The notes: a model not told the origin generated them from the letters alone. A stretch of 64,000 nt of DNA from Acidimicrobiales bacterium (GCA_041394265.1 JAWKIO010000006.1:434001-498000); one strand, 5' to 3'. Shown: positions 50,288 to 59,271, counted from the first letter of the stretch. Made by a program: numbers and translations.

Positions 50288-51682
50288 ATGTCGCAGCTCG
50301 CCGACCTCGTGATCGTCGCCAACCGTCTCCCCGTGAGTCGAGTCGACGGCGAAGAACGCCGCTCCAGCTGGGAGATCTCACCGGGCGGACTCGTCTCGGC
50401 TCTCACCCCCGCCATGGCCGAATACGACGGGGTGGCCTGGCTCGGCTGGGCGGGCTCCGAGGTCGAGAGCGATCTCCAACCCTTCGATCATGGTGGGCTT
50501 CGGCTGGTCCCGATCACGCTCAGTGAGGAGGAGCGGGAGAACCACTACGAGGGGATGTCGAACGGCACCCTGTGGCCGCTCTATCACGACAAGGTCGAGC
50601 CCGCGGTCTTCCACCGCCACTGGTTCAACAGCTACCGCAAGGTGAATCGACGCTTCGCCGAGGCGGCGGCCGCCGTGGCCAACGAGGGCGCCTCGGTCTG
50701 GATCCACGACTACCAGCTCCACCTGGTGCCCGGCATGCTGCGGGAGCTGCGGCCCGATCTGCGGATCGGCTTCTTCCTCCACATCCCGTTCCCTCCCCCC
50801 GAGCTGTTCCTCCAGATCCCGTGGCGCAACACGCTGACCAATGGTCTCCTCGGCGCCGATCTGGTCGGGTTCCAGTCGCCGGCCGACGCCGCCAACTTCC
50901 ACCGGTTGGCCCTCATGCTCGGCGCGGTCGACGAGATCGACCCAACCACGGTGTCGCTCGACGGGCGCCAGATCGGCATCAAGGCGTTCCCGATCGGGAT
51001 CGACGCCCAGCGGTTCGAGACCAAGGCCTCGGAGCACACCGTCACAGAAGCCGCTCGTGATCTGCGGGCCCGTCTCGGCAACCCCCAGTTCGTCCTGCTC
51101 GGCGTCGACCGCCTCGACTACACCAAGGGCATCGACGTCAGGCTGCGGGCGTTCAAGGAGCTGTTCGAGGAGGAGCGACTCCACCCGTCACAGATCGCCA
51201 TGATCCAGATCGCGCAACCGAGTCGAGACAACGTCGAGGCCTACGTTTCGCTCCGTGAGCGGGTCGAGCGGCTGGTCGGCGAGATCAACGGTGACTACGG
51301 CCGCCTCGGGGTCCCGGTCATTCACTACCTCCACCAAACCCGCTCGTTCGACGAGCTCCTCGCCATGTACCGAGCGGCCGATGTCATGCTCGTCACCCCG
51401 TTCCGCGACGGTATGAACCTCGTCGCCAAGGAATACGTGGCCTGCCGCATCGAGGACTCCGGCGCCTTGGTGCTGTCGGAGTTCGCCGGCGCCGCTCACC
51501 AGATGCACGAGGCGTTGCTCGTGAATCCGTACGACATCGATGGCGTGAAGTCGGCCATCATGGCGGCGGTCGAGATGTCGCCCGACGACGCACGGCGTCG
51601 CATGGTCGCCCTTCGTGAGAACGTTCGGGCCACCGACGCGATCGCGTGGGCCCGAGACTTCCTGGGCGAACTCACAGGCTGA
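50288..51682 (+). CDS. otsA: Trehalose-6-phosphate synthase
   Basis: OtsA (GT20) makes trehalose-6-phosphate from UDP-glucose (or other NDP-glucose) and glucose-6-phosphate. The 464-residue product has LVIVANRLPVSRV, WIHDYQLHLVPGMLRELRPDLRIGFFLHIPFPPPE, VLLGVDRLDYTKGIDVRLRAF and VTPFRDGMNLVAKEYVACR, all conserved catalytic regions. A GGAGG ribosome binding site precedes the ATG. No otsB phosphatase follows in the window. Trehalose is a compatible solute and stress protectant. Confidence 0.96.
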   Translation: MSQLADLVIVANRLPVSRVDGEERRSSWEISPGGLVSALTPAMAEYDGVAWLGWAGSEVESDLQPFDHGGLRLVPITLSEEERENHYEGMSNGTLWPLYHDKVEPAVFHRHWFNSYRKVNRRFAEAAAAVANEGASVWIHDYQLHLVPGMLRELRPDLRIGFFLHIPFPPPELFLQIPWRNTLTNGLLGADLVGFQSPADAANFHRLALMLGAVDEIDPTTVSLDGRQIGIKAFPIGIDAQRFETKASEHTVTEAARDLRARLGNPQFVLLGVDRLDYTKGIDVRLRAFKELFEEERLHPSQIAMIQIAQPSRDNVEAYVSLRERVERLVGEINGDYGRLGVPVIHYLHQTRSFDELLAMYRAADVMLVTPFRDGMNLVAKEYVACRIEDSGALVLSEFAGAAHQMHEALLVNPYDIDGVKSAIMAAVEMSPDDARRRMVALRENVRATDAIAWARDFLGELTG

Positions 51683-51712
51683 GCAACATCTTTCCGGAGC
51701 CGCAGGTTCGGG

Positions 51713-52750
51713 TCACAGGTTCGGCGCCACCAGGCGCTTCGATCGCCCGAGCGGCGCCTCTTCGTATTCGGCGAGGGTCGGCCCGACGGCATCGAGCGGG
51801 ACCGGTTCGGGATCGATCATCGATCCGAGGCGCAGGCGGTCGTCGGCCATGAGGTCGAGCACCCGGCGCATGTCGCCGATGTTGTAGCCCAGTGACGCTC
51901 GCACGGTGATCTCACGCTCGTGGGTCTTGGTGGTCCACGGCAGGTGTGACCCGACGCCGACACCGATCACGACCACACCTCCGCCCCGCCGCACCAGGTC
52001 GACGGTCGAGGCGAGTGAGTCGGCGGTGCCTGCACAGTCGTAGACGAGGTCGGCGCCGAGCCCGTGGCTGCGCTCGGCCAGCCATCGCCACGCGCCGGCT
52101 CCCGGAGCGAAGGCGGCATCGGCCCCCAGATCGCAGGCAATCTCTCGCCGCATCGGATCCGGCTCGATGACCACGACTCCGGCTGCGCCCGAGGCCCGGA
52201 CGATCTCGGCCACCAGCATGCCGATGGTGCCGGCCCCGATCACGACGGCGAGATCGCCAAGTCGCACCGGGTGGCGACCGACGGCGTGAGCAGCGACCGC
52301 TGCCGGCTCGGCCAGGGCAACGGTCGCGTCGTCGAGGGCTTCGGGGGCACGCACGAGGCGCCGAGCGTCGACGCGGAGGCGCTCGGCAAACGCGCCGTGC
52401 CCGCTGGCGAGCGGATCGACACCGACGATCATCTCCAACACGAGGTCGCAGTGCTCGGCCAACCCGGCCCGGCAGGGTCGACAACGCCCGCACGGAGCCG
52501 GCACGCCGCCGAGCACTCGCTCGCCGATGAAGTGGCCGGTCACGTCGTCGCCGAGGGCGACGACCCTCCCAACCCATTCATGACCGAACCACGCCGGTCC
52601 CGGCAGCTCACCGGTGATCCACGCGACAAGATCGGACCCACCGATCCCGCAACGATCGATCTCGACGACGACACTGCCGGGTGCCGCTTCGGGTTCGGGG
52701 AGCGACACCAGTTCGACGGATCGAGGCCCCCTGAGCAGCACGGCTTGCAT
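51713..52750 (-). CDS. Zinc-dependent medium-chain alcohol dehydrogenase
   Basis: A 345-residue MDR-family enzyme. It has the catalytic zinc ligands (IDRCGIGGSDL and GHEWVGRVV), the structural zinc cluster CGRCRPCRAGLAEHC, and the NAD-binding motif VIGAGTIGMLVAEIVRASGA. It is similar in layout to threonine/sorbitol dehydrogenases; the substrate cannot be read from sequence. Start at 52750 is supported by a -10 box 7 nt upstream. It lies beside aroA on the same strand but with its own promoter. Confidence 0.92.
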   Translation of the reverse strand: MQAVLLRGPRSVELVSLPEPEAAPGSVVVEIDRCGIGGSDLVAWITGELPGPAWFGHEWVGRVVALGDDVTGHFIGERVLGGVPAPCGRCRPCRAGLAEHCDLVLEMIVGVDPLASGHGAFAERLRVDARRLVRAPEALDDATVALAEPAAVAAHAVGRHPVRLGDLAVVIGAGTIGMLVAEIVRASGAAGVVVIEPDPMRREIACDLGADAAFAPGAGAWRWLAERSHGLGADLVYDCAGTADSLASTVDLVRRGGGVVVIGVGVGSHLPWTTKTHEREITVRASLGYNIGDMRRVLDLMADDRLRLGSMIDPEPVPLDAVGPTLAEYEEAPLGRSKRLVAPNL

Positions 52751-52757
52751 GAGATCG

Positions 52758-52763
52758 AGACTA
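52758..52763 (-). promoter_or_regulatory. -10 box for leaderless alcohol dehydrogenase gene
   Basis: TAGTCT on the minus strand ends 7 nt before the start codon at 52750, suggesting leaderless transcription. Confidence 0.45.
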
Positions 52764-52785
52764 CTGCGCTGCCGGGCGCCGGACG

Positions 52786-54063
52786 TCAGCGCAGCTGATC
52801 GAGCTCGGCGAAGAAGTGGGGGAACGTCTTGGCCACGCACCCGGGGTCGGCGATCACGATGCCGGGATGGATCAGACCGAGAAGGGCAAAGCTCATGGCC
52901 ATCCGGTGGTCGTCGTAGGTCTCGACGACACCGGGCTGGGGCACGCCGGGATGGATCGTCATACCGTCGGCGTCTTCGGCGGCATCGATACCTCGACGCG
53001 CCAACTCGGCGACGACGGCCGCGATCCGGTCGGTTTCCTTCCGGCGGATGAAGTCGATGCCGGTGATCACGGTCGGCGAATCGGCGAAGGTGGCGACCAC
53101 CGCCAGGGTCTGTGCGGTATCGGAGAAGTCGGCCATGTCGACGGTGACACCGTGGAGTGAACCGGTGCCGCTGACCTCGGTCCAGTCGGGGCCCTGTGTG
53201 ACCTCGGCACCCATGGATGCCAGGACATCGACGAAGGCCAGGTCGCCCTGGATCGAGTGCGATCCGAGGCCCTCGACCCGAACTCGCCCACCGGTGATCG
53301 CAGCAGCGGCGAAGAAGTACGAGGCGGCCGACGCATCGGGCTCGAGATCGATCGTGGTGCCGACGTAGCCGGTGTTCGCGATGGCAAAGGAGCGGTGGTC
53401 GTCGGCTTCGACCTCGGCGCCGAAGTGACGCATCGTCGCAATCGTGAGGTCGATGTAGGGCGCCGAGACCAGCTCGCCGTCGACATCGATCACCGTTGTT
53501 TCGTTGGCGCACGGCGCCGACAGCAGCAGACCGGACAGGAACTGGCTCGATACCGAACCCCCAACGTGCACGTGACCGCCGGCCCAGCCCCCGCCCTGCA
53601 CGGTGATCGGGAGGGCGTCGCCCTCGCACCGAACGCCGAGCGTGGCGAGCGCCTCGGTCAGCTCACCGAAGGGCCGCGCCCGGAGTTGGTGGTGACCGTC
53701 GATGACGATCGAACCGGTGCCGTGGGCCAGCATCGGGAGGAGGAACCGGCCGGTGGTGCCGGACTGGCGGACGTCGATCGTGACATCGGAGCGAGGCACG
53801 ACGCCGGCACAACCGACGACCCGCATGGTCTGGCCGGCCTCGTCGACGTCGATGACGATGCCGAGCGTTCGCAGCGCCTCGACCATGGCTTCGGTGTCGT
53901 CGGCGAACAGCGCACCCCGCAGGGTCGAGGTGCCGGTGGCGAGGGCCGCGCAGACGAGCGCCCGGTTGGTGTGGCTCTTCGAGCCCGGGATCGCGGCCTG
54001 GCGATCCGGGGGCGCGACCAGGGGCTCGATCGCGACCTGCAACCGTTGTTCCTCGACAGCCAT
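52786..54063 (-). CDS. aroA: 3-phosphoshikimate 1-carboxyvinyltransferase (EPSP synthase)
   Basis: AroA joins shikimate-3-phosphate and phosphoenolpyruvate in aromatic amino acid synthesis. The 425-residue product has IPGSKSHTNRALVCAALATG, DVRQSGTTGRFLLPMLA, IRRKETDRIAAVVAELARRGI and YDDHRMAMSFALLGL with the catalytic Lys, Arg and Glu residues. From the ATG at 54063, which follows a -10 box by 6 nt, the length is normal; a longer frame would run into the neighbouring gene. Confidence 0.97.
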   Translation of the reverse strand: MAVEEQRLQVAIEPLVAPPDRQAAIPGSKSHTNRALVCAALATGTSTLRGALFADDTEAMVEALRTLGIVIDVDEAGQTMRVVGCAGVVPRSDVTIDVRQSGTTGRFLLPMLAHGTGSIVIDGHHQLRARPFGELTEALATLGVRCEGDALPITVQGGGWAGGHVHVGGSVSSQFLSGLLLSAPCANETTVIDVDGELVSAPYIDLTIATMRHFGAEVEADDHRSFAIANTGYVGTTIDLEPDASAASYFFAAAAITGGRVRVEGLGSHSIQGDLAFVDVLASMGAEVTQGPDWTEVSGTGSLHGVTVDMADFSDTAQTLAVVATFADSPTVITGIDFIRRKETDRIAAVVAELARRGIDAAEDADGMTIHPGVPQPGVVETYDDHRMAMSFALLGLIHPGIVIADPGCVAKTFPHFFAELDQLR

Positions 54064-54067
54064 CGGC

Positions 54068-55024
54068 TCAGAGTACGGCGTCGGCACCCTGGTCTGGCAC
54101 GGCGGGCGGCCGCTCGGCCGCGACCCGCTCACGGAACGTCTCGAGTTCGGCCACGATGTCGGCCAGTTCGGCATCGAGCTGGCGGCGGTAGTCGATCCGG
54201 CTCCGGATGTCGTCGTTGGCAACGGCGGTGTCGGCCAGTCGGGCTCGGAGGTCGGCAACTTCCTGCTCGAGCATCTGGGCGGAGGCGACTCGGCCCTCGA
54301 GGAACCGGAGACGGTCGGCCGCATCGCTCGACAGCGCCGCCGGCGCGTGGTTGGTGGACACCGAGGGTGGGGTCGGCGCCGGGTCACACAAATCGATCAC
54401 GGCCGGGTCGGTGCGAACATCGATGGTGGGCTCCGGGTCGTTGGAAGGGGTCGAGCGACTGGCGGAGGGTTCGTTCACCGGCGCGACAACGGGTTGCGGG
54501 CGGCGCCGGTCGACGACCACGCCAGCTCCGATCGGCGCGGCCGACGCAGTGCGGTGGGTCCCGGCCATGGCGAGCGATTCGACGTCGGCCCGGATGCGGT
54601 GGATCTGTTCCCGAGCCTCGGCGAGTTGGGCGTCTTTGGCTCGTACCAACCGCTGGAGCGAGGCGACTTCGGCCTCGGCGGCCGTGTTGGTACCGAAGTC
54701 GAAGTCGACCAGGCTGGCTGGCGACACCACGAGTTCCCGACCGAGGTATTCACGCGAGATCGTCTTGCGGAAGGCCTCGGGTTCGACCCCCGAGGCGTGG
54801 GCGACACCATCGAGCAGCTGGCGTTCCGACCGTAGCGCAGCACGAAGGGTGAGCACGGTGGCGCGGTCGTTGTCGCGTTCGACCACGACCGATCGCAGTC
54901 GGCGCTCGGCCCGCTGCGCCCGTTCGTCGTAGTCGATGAGGTCACGCCGGCTCGGTGAGACGCGGCTGCGCAGGAACCAGCCCAATGCCAGTCCGAGAAC
55001 GCCTACGACCACGAGCCACGCCAT
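54068..55024 (-). CDS. Membrane-anchored coiled-coil protein, unrecognised
   Basis: A 318-residue protein. Residues 2-20 are a membrane helix (WLVVVGVLGLALGWFLRSR); the rest is charged and mostly helical, with coiled-coil-prone segments (RAQRAERRLRSVVVERDN, SLQRLVRAKDAQLAEAREQIHRIRADVES, SSDAADRLRFLEGRVASAQMLEQEVADLRARL) and a Pro/Thr/Asp-rich middle. One segment (GVEPEAFRKTISREYLGRELVVS) looks like a small folded patch. Start at 55024 has GGTGGAG 4 bases upstream; an upstream ATG at 55048 adds eight residues. Not assigned. A cell-envelope or division role would fit the architecture but is inference. Confidence 0.75.
   Translation of the reverse strand: MAWLVVVGVLGLALGWFLRSRVSPSRRDLIDYDERAQRAERRLRSVVVERDNDRATVLTLRAALRSERQLLDGVAHASGVEPEAFRKTISREYLGRELVVSPASLVDFDFGTNTAAEAEVASLQRLVRAKDAQLAEAREQIHRIRADVESLAMAGTHRTASAAPIGAGVVVDRRRPQPVVAPVNEPSASRSTPSNDPEPTIDVRTDPAVIDLCDPAPTPPSVSTNHAPAALSSDAADRLRFLEGRVASAQMLEQEVADLRARLADTAVANDDIRSRIDYRRQLDAELADIVAELETFRERVAAERPPAVPDQGADAVL
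54070..54075 (-). promoter_or_regulatory. -10 box for leaderless aroA transcript
   Basis: TACTCT on the minus strand ends 6 nt before the aroA ATG. It lies within the 3' end of the coiled-coil gene. Confidence 0.45.
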
Positions 55025-55089
55025 GCCACTCCACCTTTCTGCCGACAAACTACTTCGTCGGCGAGGTGAGACGCACTCTGCGTGGGCGA

Positions 55090-55803
55090 TCAGACGAAAT
55101 TGATGCGGATTCCGACGTGCTCGACGGCGGTACCGGCGCGTGAGCGGTCGGTCGCGACGACGTCGATCGCGGTGACGCCCGGTCCCCGGTCGTCACCGGG
55201 CGAAGTGAAACGGATCGTTGCGTCGTCGAGCGTGATGGTGGCGACACCGTCGTCGCCGACGGCGACGGGCCGGGCGAGTGCTTCGCCCCACCGCTGTGCC
55301 GTGGCCACCGGGTCGTCGGCCTGCAGCTCGACCCCGACCAGGTCGGTGACGACGTCGGTGCGCTGATGATCACGCCACGACGGCCCGCCCCACGGCCATT
55401 CGGCCGGCTCGTCGGTACGGTCGATCGACACGATCGCCGAACCGAGGTCTCGAGGGTGCAGATGTAGGCCGACGATGCCGTCGGTGACCGCCTCGTAGAC
55501 GACCCGCACGCCCATGGTGTCGAACCGCTCACGGAACGGTGCGAGATCATCGGTCTGGAGGATCACCATGTAGCCGCCATCGCCCTGGCGACGTTCGAGG
55601 AGCCGACCGGCGGTCGTGTTCTCCTGCGTGGGTGACACGATCTCGAGGAAGCGATCACCGATCAGGAACAGCGCGTTGTGCAGACCGAACGCGCCGACCC
55701 CGGGGTCGCGGAAGCAGATGTCGAGACCCAGGGCATCGCCGAGTTCGGTTTCGGACGTGGCGAGGTCGCTGGCGACGAGCGCCACTTGACGGAGTCGGAG
55801 CAT
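55090..55803 (-). CDS. Glyoxalase-like (VOC fold) protein
   Basis: A 237-residue protein with two VOC/glyoxalase-like halves: LRQVALVASDLATSETELGDALGLDICFRDPGVGAFGLHNALFLIGDRFLEIVSPTQENTTAGRLLERRQGDGGYMVILQTDD and VVTDLVGVELQADDPVATAQRWGEALARP. The pattern fits the Glyoxalase_3 group. It lacks obvious metal-binding residues apart from Glu in FLEIVSP. Substrate unknown. It lies between the coiled-coil gene and the ABC ATPase gene, all minus strand. Confidence 0.82.
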   Translation of the reverse strand: MLRLRQVALVASDLATSETELGDALGLDICFRDPGVGAFGLHNALFLIGDRFLEIVSPTQENTTAGRLLERRQGDGGYMVILQTDDLAPFRERFDTMGVRVVYEAVTDGIVGLHLHPRDLGSAIVSIDRTDEPAEWPWGGPSWRDHQRTDVVTDLVGVELQADDPVATAQRWGEALARPVAVGDDGVATITLDDATIRFTSPGDDRGPGVTAIDVVATDRSRAGTAVEHVGIRINFV

Positions 55804-55824
55804 CGGCGGTTCTTCGGCGCGTGC

Positions 55825-57015
55825 TCAGTCGCGGATGGCGAGGCCGGTCGCCTTGTCGAAGAAATGCATCCGACTGGTGTCCACTGCGATCTCGATGTCC
55901 TGACCGATCCGAGCCATCGACCGCGGCGAGAACCGACCCGAATACACCGCGTTGCCATCCGCATCACGCTGCTTCTCGATCGCATCCTCCCCCTCGAACT
56001 CCGCATCCATGATGCTGAACGGCTCCGCACCCAACGGGAAATGCACGATCACTTCCGCCCCCAACGACTCCAACAACAACACCTTCGACCGCAACCGACG
56101 ATCCTCCGGCGTGTCCGGCACCAACGACACATCTTCCATGTCTTCCGGACGGATCCCGACCACCACCTCCTGCCCCATGAACGCCGCCAACCCCGGACGA
56201 GCCGCCACCACGTCTGCCGGCACCGACAACGTCTGATCCCCCACCGACACCGTCGGGGCATCCGCCGTCCCACCAAGGCGCGACACCATGATGTTCATCG
56301 ACGGCGAACCAATGAACCCGGCAACAAACACATTGTCCGGCGAGTCATACAGATTCTGCGGCGTGTCCACCTGCTGCAAAAACCCGCGCTTGAGGACACA
56401 CACCCGGTCCCCCATCGTCATCGCCTCCACCTGATCATGAGTGACATACACGGTGGTGACGCCAAGATCACGCTGCAACCCGGCGATCTCGGCCCGCATC
56501 TGCACCCGCAACTTCGCATCCAGGTTCGACAACGGCTCATCCATCAAGAACGCCTTCGGCTGGCGAACAATCGCCCGACCCATCGCCACCCGCTGCCGCT
56601 GACCACCCGACAACTGCCCCGGCTTGCGTTCCAAATTCTCGGTCAAATCCAGAATCGCCGCTGCTTTCGCCACCCGCTCCGCGATCTCCGCCTTCGGCAC
56701 CTTCGCCAACTTGAGCGCGAACCCGATGTTCTCCGCCACCGTCATATGCGGATACAGGGCGTAATTCTGGAACACCATCGCGATGTCACGATCCTTCGGA
56801 TGCACATCGTTCACCACCCGATCACCGATCAACATCTCACCCGTCGAGATCTCCTCCAGACCGGCGACCATCCGCAACGCCGTGGACTTGCCACAACCCG
56901 ACGGACCCACCAACACCAAAAACTCGCCGTCCGCGATCTCCAAATTCAGATCATGAATCGCGTGATACCCATTCGGATACACCTTGTTGACGTCCTTGAG
57001 CACCACCGAGGCCAT
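55825..57015 (-). CDS. ABC transporter ATP-binding protein, UgpC/MsmK type
   Basis: A 396-residue importer ATPase for carbohydrates or glycerol phosphate. It has Walker A GPSGCGKSTAL, Q-loop (AMVFQNYALYPHMTV), signature LSGGQRQRVAMGRAI, Walker B AFLMDEPLSNLD, the switch His (VYVTHDQVEAM) and a TOBE/OB domain (VVVGIRPEDMEDVSLVPD). There are no permease or binding-protein genes nearby, so it may serve several permeases, as MsmK does. GGAG lies 5 bases before the ATG at 57015. Codon use is sharply different: G-ending (GTG, TTG, CGG, GGG) in place of the C-ending codons of its neighbours. Confidence 0.93.
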   Translation of the reverse strand: MASVVLKDVNKVYPNGYHAIHDLNLEIADGEFLVLVGPSGCGKSTALRMVAGLEEISTGEMLIGDRVVNDVHPKDRDIAMVFQNYALYPHMTVAENIGFALKLAKVPKAEIAERVAKAAAILDLTENLERKPGQLSGGQRQRVAMGRAIVRQPKAFLMDEPLSNLDAKLRVQMRAEIAGLQRDLGVTTVYVTHDQVEAMTMGDRVCVLKRGFLQQVDTPQNLYDSPDNVFVAGFIGSPSMNIMVSRLGGTADAPTVSVGDQTLSVPADVVAARPGLAAFMGQEVVVGIRPEDMEDVSLVPDTPEDRRLRSKVLLLESLGAEVIVHFPLGAEPFSIMDAEFEGEDAIEKQRDADGNAVYSGRFSPRSMARIGQDIEIAVDTSRMHFFDKATGLAIRD

Positions 57016-57147
57016 TGAGGCTCCATTCACGAGAGGGATGAGAGTCGACGGCGCACCTTAGCAGTGACGTATGTCTCGATGCGCTGCCGGGCCGCAGTAA
57101 CTGCGGCACCAGCCAACCAGCCCAGCAGCCGGCCAGAACCAGGGCCA

Positions 57148-57161
57148 GGGTCCATGGACCC
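57148..57161. promoter_or_regulatory. 14-bp perfect palindrome
   Basis: GGGTCCATGGACCC lies in the gap between the ABC ATPase and the amidase gene, downstream of the amidase. It might be an operator or a terminator stem. No further evidence. Confidence 0.3.
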
Positions 57162-57188
57162 GATCGGCCACCGAGGACACGGTGGCGA

Positions 57189-58094
57189 TCAGCGGCCGGT
57201 TCGTCGACGCCAGGCGATCAGTCCGCCGACGGCCCCGAGCCCCAACACCCCGGCGGCGCCGAGCGGGCCGAGGCTGCGCCCGCCGGTCGTATCGATCGGG
57301 GCAGCCGCCGACTCGGACTCGGTCGCTGCGACCGTGGGTCCGGTGGTCGATGTCGTGGTGGTGGGAGCGGCGGTCGTGGTTGGTTCGGCCGTCGTGGTGG
57401 GAGCAGCGGTCGTGGTCGCCGCCTCGGTGGTGCTGGTGGCTCGGGCGGCAGACCCCGCCGCGGTCGCTGCGGCCGGGATGATCGTTCGACCGATCAGCTC
57501 GAACGCGTGGTCGCCAGGGCACGTGGTCAGCGACATCTCTCGGTGACCGCTGATGGTCGACGTCGTGACCTCGACCCCGGCGTCCCAACGATTCGACCCT
57601 CGCGACACGAAGGTGGCGGTCTCGCCCGGGCCGAGGGCGATCCCGTAGCGGTCGGCGAGCCAGCCGAGCAAACGACTCAACGAGTCGACGGCCGCAGAGG
57701 TCGGCGCTTCCTCGTCGTGATTGCCGATCAGGCAGCACAGCAAGGCGAAGCCCTGGCTGCCACCGGTCGCCGAACCCTTGATCGGCTGATCGATCGAACC
57801 GGCCCGGGCCTCCCACACCCCACCGAAGCGGTCGACCATGAAGTTGTAGGCGATGTCGGGCCACCCCTTCTCGGGTCCGGTGTGGAAGGCGTAGAACGAG
57901 CGCAACTGCGGCACCACATCGGCCGGCTCGTAGTCGTTCGTCGATGCCGTGTGGTGCACGAGCAGGAACCGCACGTCGCCAGGAGCCTCGGCCTCGAGCG
58001 GGCCGGTCGGCTCGGCGTCGGCCCAGGAACTGCGAGGCGCAATCTCGAGCCCGGGGGCGACCGTGACGAACTCGACCTGACCGGAGTGGAGCAT
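57189..58094 (-). CDS. N-acetylmuramoyl-L-alanine amidase (PGRP type) with C-terminal membrane helix
   Basis: A 301-residue protein. The first 200 residues are an Amidase_2/PGRP domain: FLLVHHTAST (zinc His), FYAFHTGPEKGWPDIAYNFMVDRFGGVWEAR, and SGHREMSLTTCPGD (second His and Cys). A Thr-rich linker (STTEAATTTAAPTTTAEPTTTAAPTTTTSTT) follows, then a hydrophobic C-terminal helix GPLGAAGVLGLGAVGGLIAW and RRRTGR. I see no signal peptide after the ATG at 58094, and upstream in-frame sequence is polar. So either export is unusual or it is tail-anchored. A possible -10 (TAGGCT) is 8 nt before the ATG. Confidence 0.85.
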   Translation of the reverse strand: MLHSGQVEFVTVAPGLEIAPRSSWADAEPTGPLEAEAPGDVRFLLVHHTASTNDYEPADVVPQLRSFYAFHTGPEKGWPDIAYNFMVDRFGGVWEARAGSIDQPIKGSATGGSQGFALLCCLIGNHDEEAPTSAAVDSLSRLLGWLADRYGIALGPGETATFVSRGSNRWDAGVEVTTSTISGHREMSLTTCPGDHAFELIGRTIIPAAATAAGSAARATSTTEAATTTAAPTTTAEPTTTAAPTTTTSTTGPTVAATESESAAAPIDTTGGRSLGPLGAAGVLGLGAVGGLIAWRRRTGR

Positions 58095-58172
58095 CGCGAC
58101 CCAGCCTAGAGGATCGGAGATGTCGCCCGGGGTCCGAGTCCTCGGGTCGGCGTCGGCCGAGCCTCGCTCGCC

Positions 58173-58178
58173 TACGAT
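58173..58178 (+). promoter_or_regulatory. -10 box for leaderless zinc-ribbon gene
   Basis: TACGAT ends 6 nt before the GTG start at 58185, consistent with leaderless initiation. Confidence 0.45.
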
Positions 58179-58184
58179 GGCCGA

Positions 58185-58430
58185 GTGAGCTCGAACGACG
58201 ACCACTTCGCCCTCGATGGATCCATCGCCTTTGCCGAGGTGCCCGCCGACCAGGTGCACCGCTGCCCTCGGTGCGACACCGAGGTGACCGAGCGGTTCTA
58301 CGGTCCGTGCACCAGCTGCCGGGCCGAGCTCCGGGCGTCGCAGGGCAACGAGCAGATCGAGCGGGTCTCGGCCGAGTACGAACCGAAGATGAACGTCACG
58401 CCCAACGCCGTGGCGCTGAAGGACGACTGA
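58185..58430 (+). CDS. Small zinc-ribbon protein
   Basis: An 81-residue protein starting at GTG (58185). Four Cys in CPRCDTEVTERFYGPCTSCRAEL form a zinc ribbon. The N-terminus (SSNDDHFALDGSIAFAEVPADQVHR) and the C-terminus are polar. Small proteins of this layout occur in actinobacteria without known function. It lies between divergent amidase and convergent nudC genes. Confidence 0.78.
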   Translation: MSSNDDHFALDGSIAFAEVPADQVHRCPRCDTEVTERFYGPCTSCRAELRASQGNEQIERVSAEYEPKMNVTPNAVALKDD

Positions 58431-58439
58431 AGGCGCCGT

Positions 58440-59258
58440 TCAGGCGGCGGTGACCCGCTGGACCCAGTCGTCGATCAGCCAACCGGCGATCGACATGCCG
58501 CCACGGGGTGCCGGCGGCAGTTCATCGGGGCCGTACCAGCCGGCTTCGACGATCTCCTCTTCCTGGATCGTGATCTCGCCACCGGCATAGCGTGCCGTGA
58601 AGCCGATCATGACCGAGTGCGGGAACGGCCAGGGCTGGCTTCCGAAGTAGGTGATGTCGCTGACCTCGATGCCCACCTCTTCACGCACCTCGCGGGCGAC
58701 GCATTCCTCGAGGCTCTCACCCGGCTCGACGAAGCCGGCCAGGGCGCTGAAGAACCGCCCGGGGAAGCGGGCGCCCCAGGCCAGCAGCGCCTTGCCGTCG
58801 TCTCGCTCGACCAGCATGATCACCGCCGGGGTGAGTCGTGGGAACGCCTGCATCCCACACGACGGACACTCCTTGGCCCGGTCGATCGGATGCGGCTCGT
58901 TCTTGGTCCCGCACCGGCCGCAGTACTGATGATCCCGTTCCCAGGTGAGCACCTGGGAGGCCCGACCGGCCATGGCCCACTGCTCGTCGGGCACCGTGCC
59001 AAAGAGCGAGCGCAGGTTGACCCAGGTCGCGGTCTCGGCGTACTCGTCGGGCAGCTCGGGGTACTTCTCGGCGGCGACGGCGTAGATCGGCACCCCGTCG
59101 TCGAGCCCGAGCAGGTGGGTGACACCCGACGTCGGCGATTCGGCGGCGCTCGGGATGGCACCATCGACGACCAGCACCTGTTGCCGCTGGTCGAGGACGT
59201 ACCAACGTGCGTCGAGGGCGGGCAGATGTTCAGGCAGGCTCACGCGGGGAACGAACAC
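58440..59258 (-). CDS. nudC: NAD(+) diphosphatase NudC
   Basis: NudC hydrolyses NAD(H) to NMN(H) and AMP, and removes NAD caps from RNA. The 272-residue product has an N-terminal domain, a zinc ribbon (QYCGRCGTKNEPHPIDRAKECPSCGM), the Nudix box (GFVEPGESLEECVAREVREEVGIEV) and the NudC-specific SQPWPFPHSVMIGF motif. All are diagnostic. GTG start at 59258 is 7 nt after a -10 box (TAGGTT) and is divergent from the aminotransferase gene. Confidence 0.96.
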   Translation of the reverse strand: MFVPRVSLPEHLPALDARWYVLDQRQQVLVVDGAIPSAAESPTSGVTHLLGLDDGVPIYAVAAEKYPELPDEYAETATWVNLRSLFGTVPDEQWAMAGRASQVLTWERDHQYCGRCGTKNEPHPIDRAKECPSCGMQAFPRLTPAVIMLVERDDGKALLAWGARFPGRFFSALAGFVEPGESLEECVAREVREEVGIEVSDITYFGSQPWPFPHSVMIGFTARYAGGEITIQEEEIVEAGWYGPDELPPAPRGGMSIAGWLIDDWVQRVTAA

Positions 59259-59265
59259 GGCGCCG

Positions 59266-59271
59266 AACCTA
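59266..59271 (-). promoter_or_regulatory. -10 box for leaderless nudC transcript
   Basis: TAGGTT on the minus strand ends 7 nt before the nudC GTG. Confidence 0.45.

Noticed and set aside
57189..57300. LPXTG sortase signal on the amidase
   Set aside because: The C-terminus has a hydrophobic helix and basic tail, but no LPXTG or similar motif before it.
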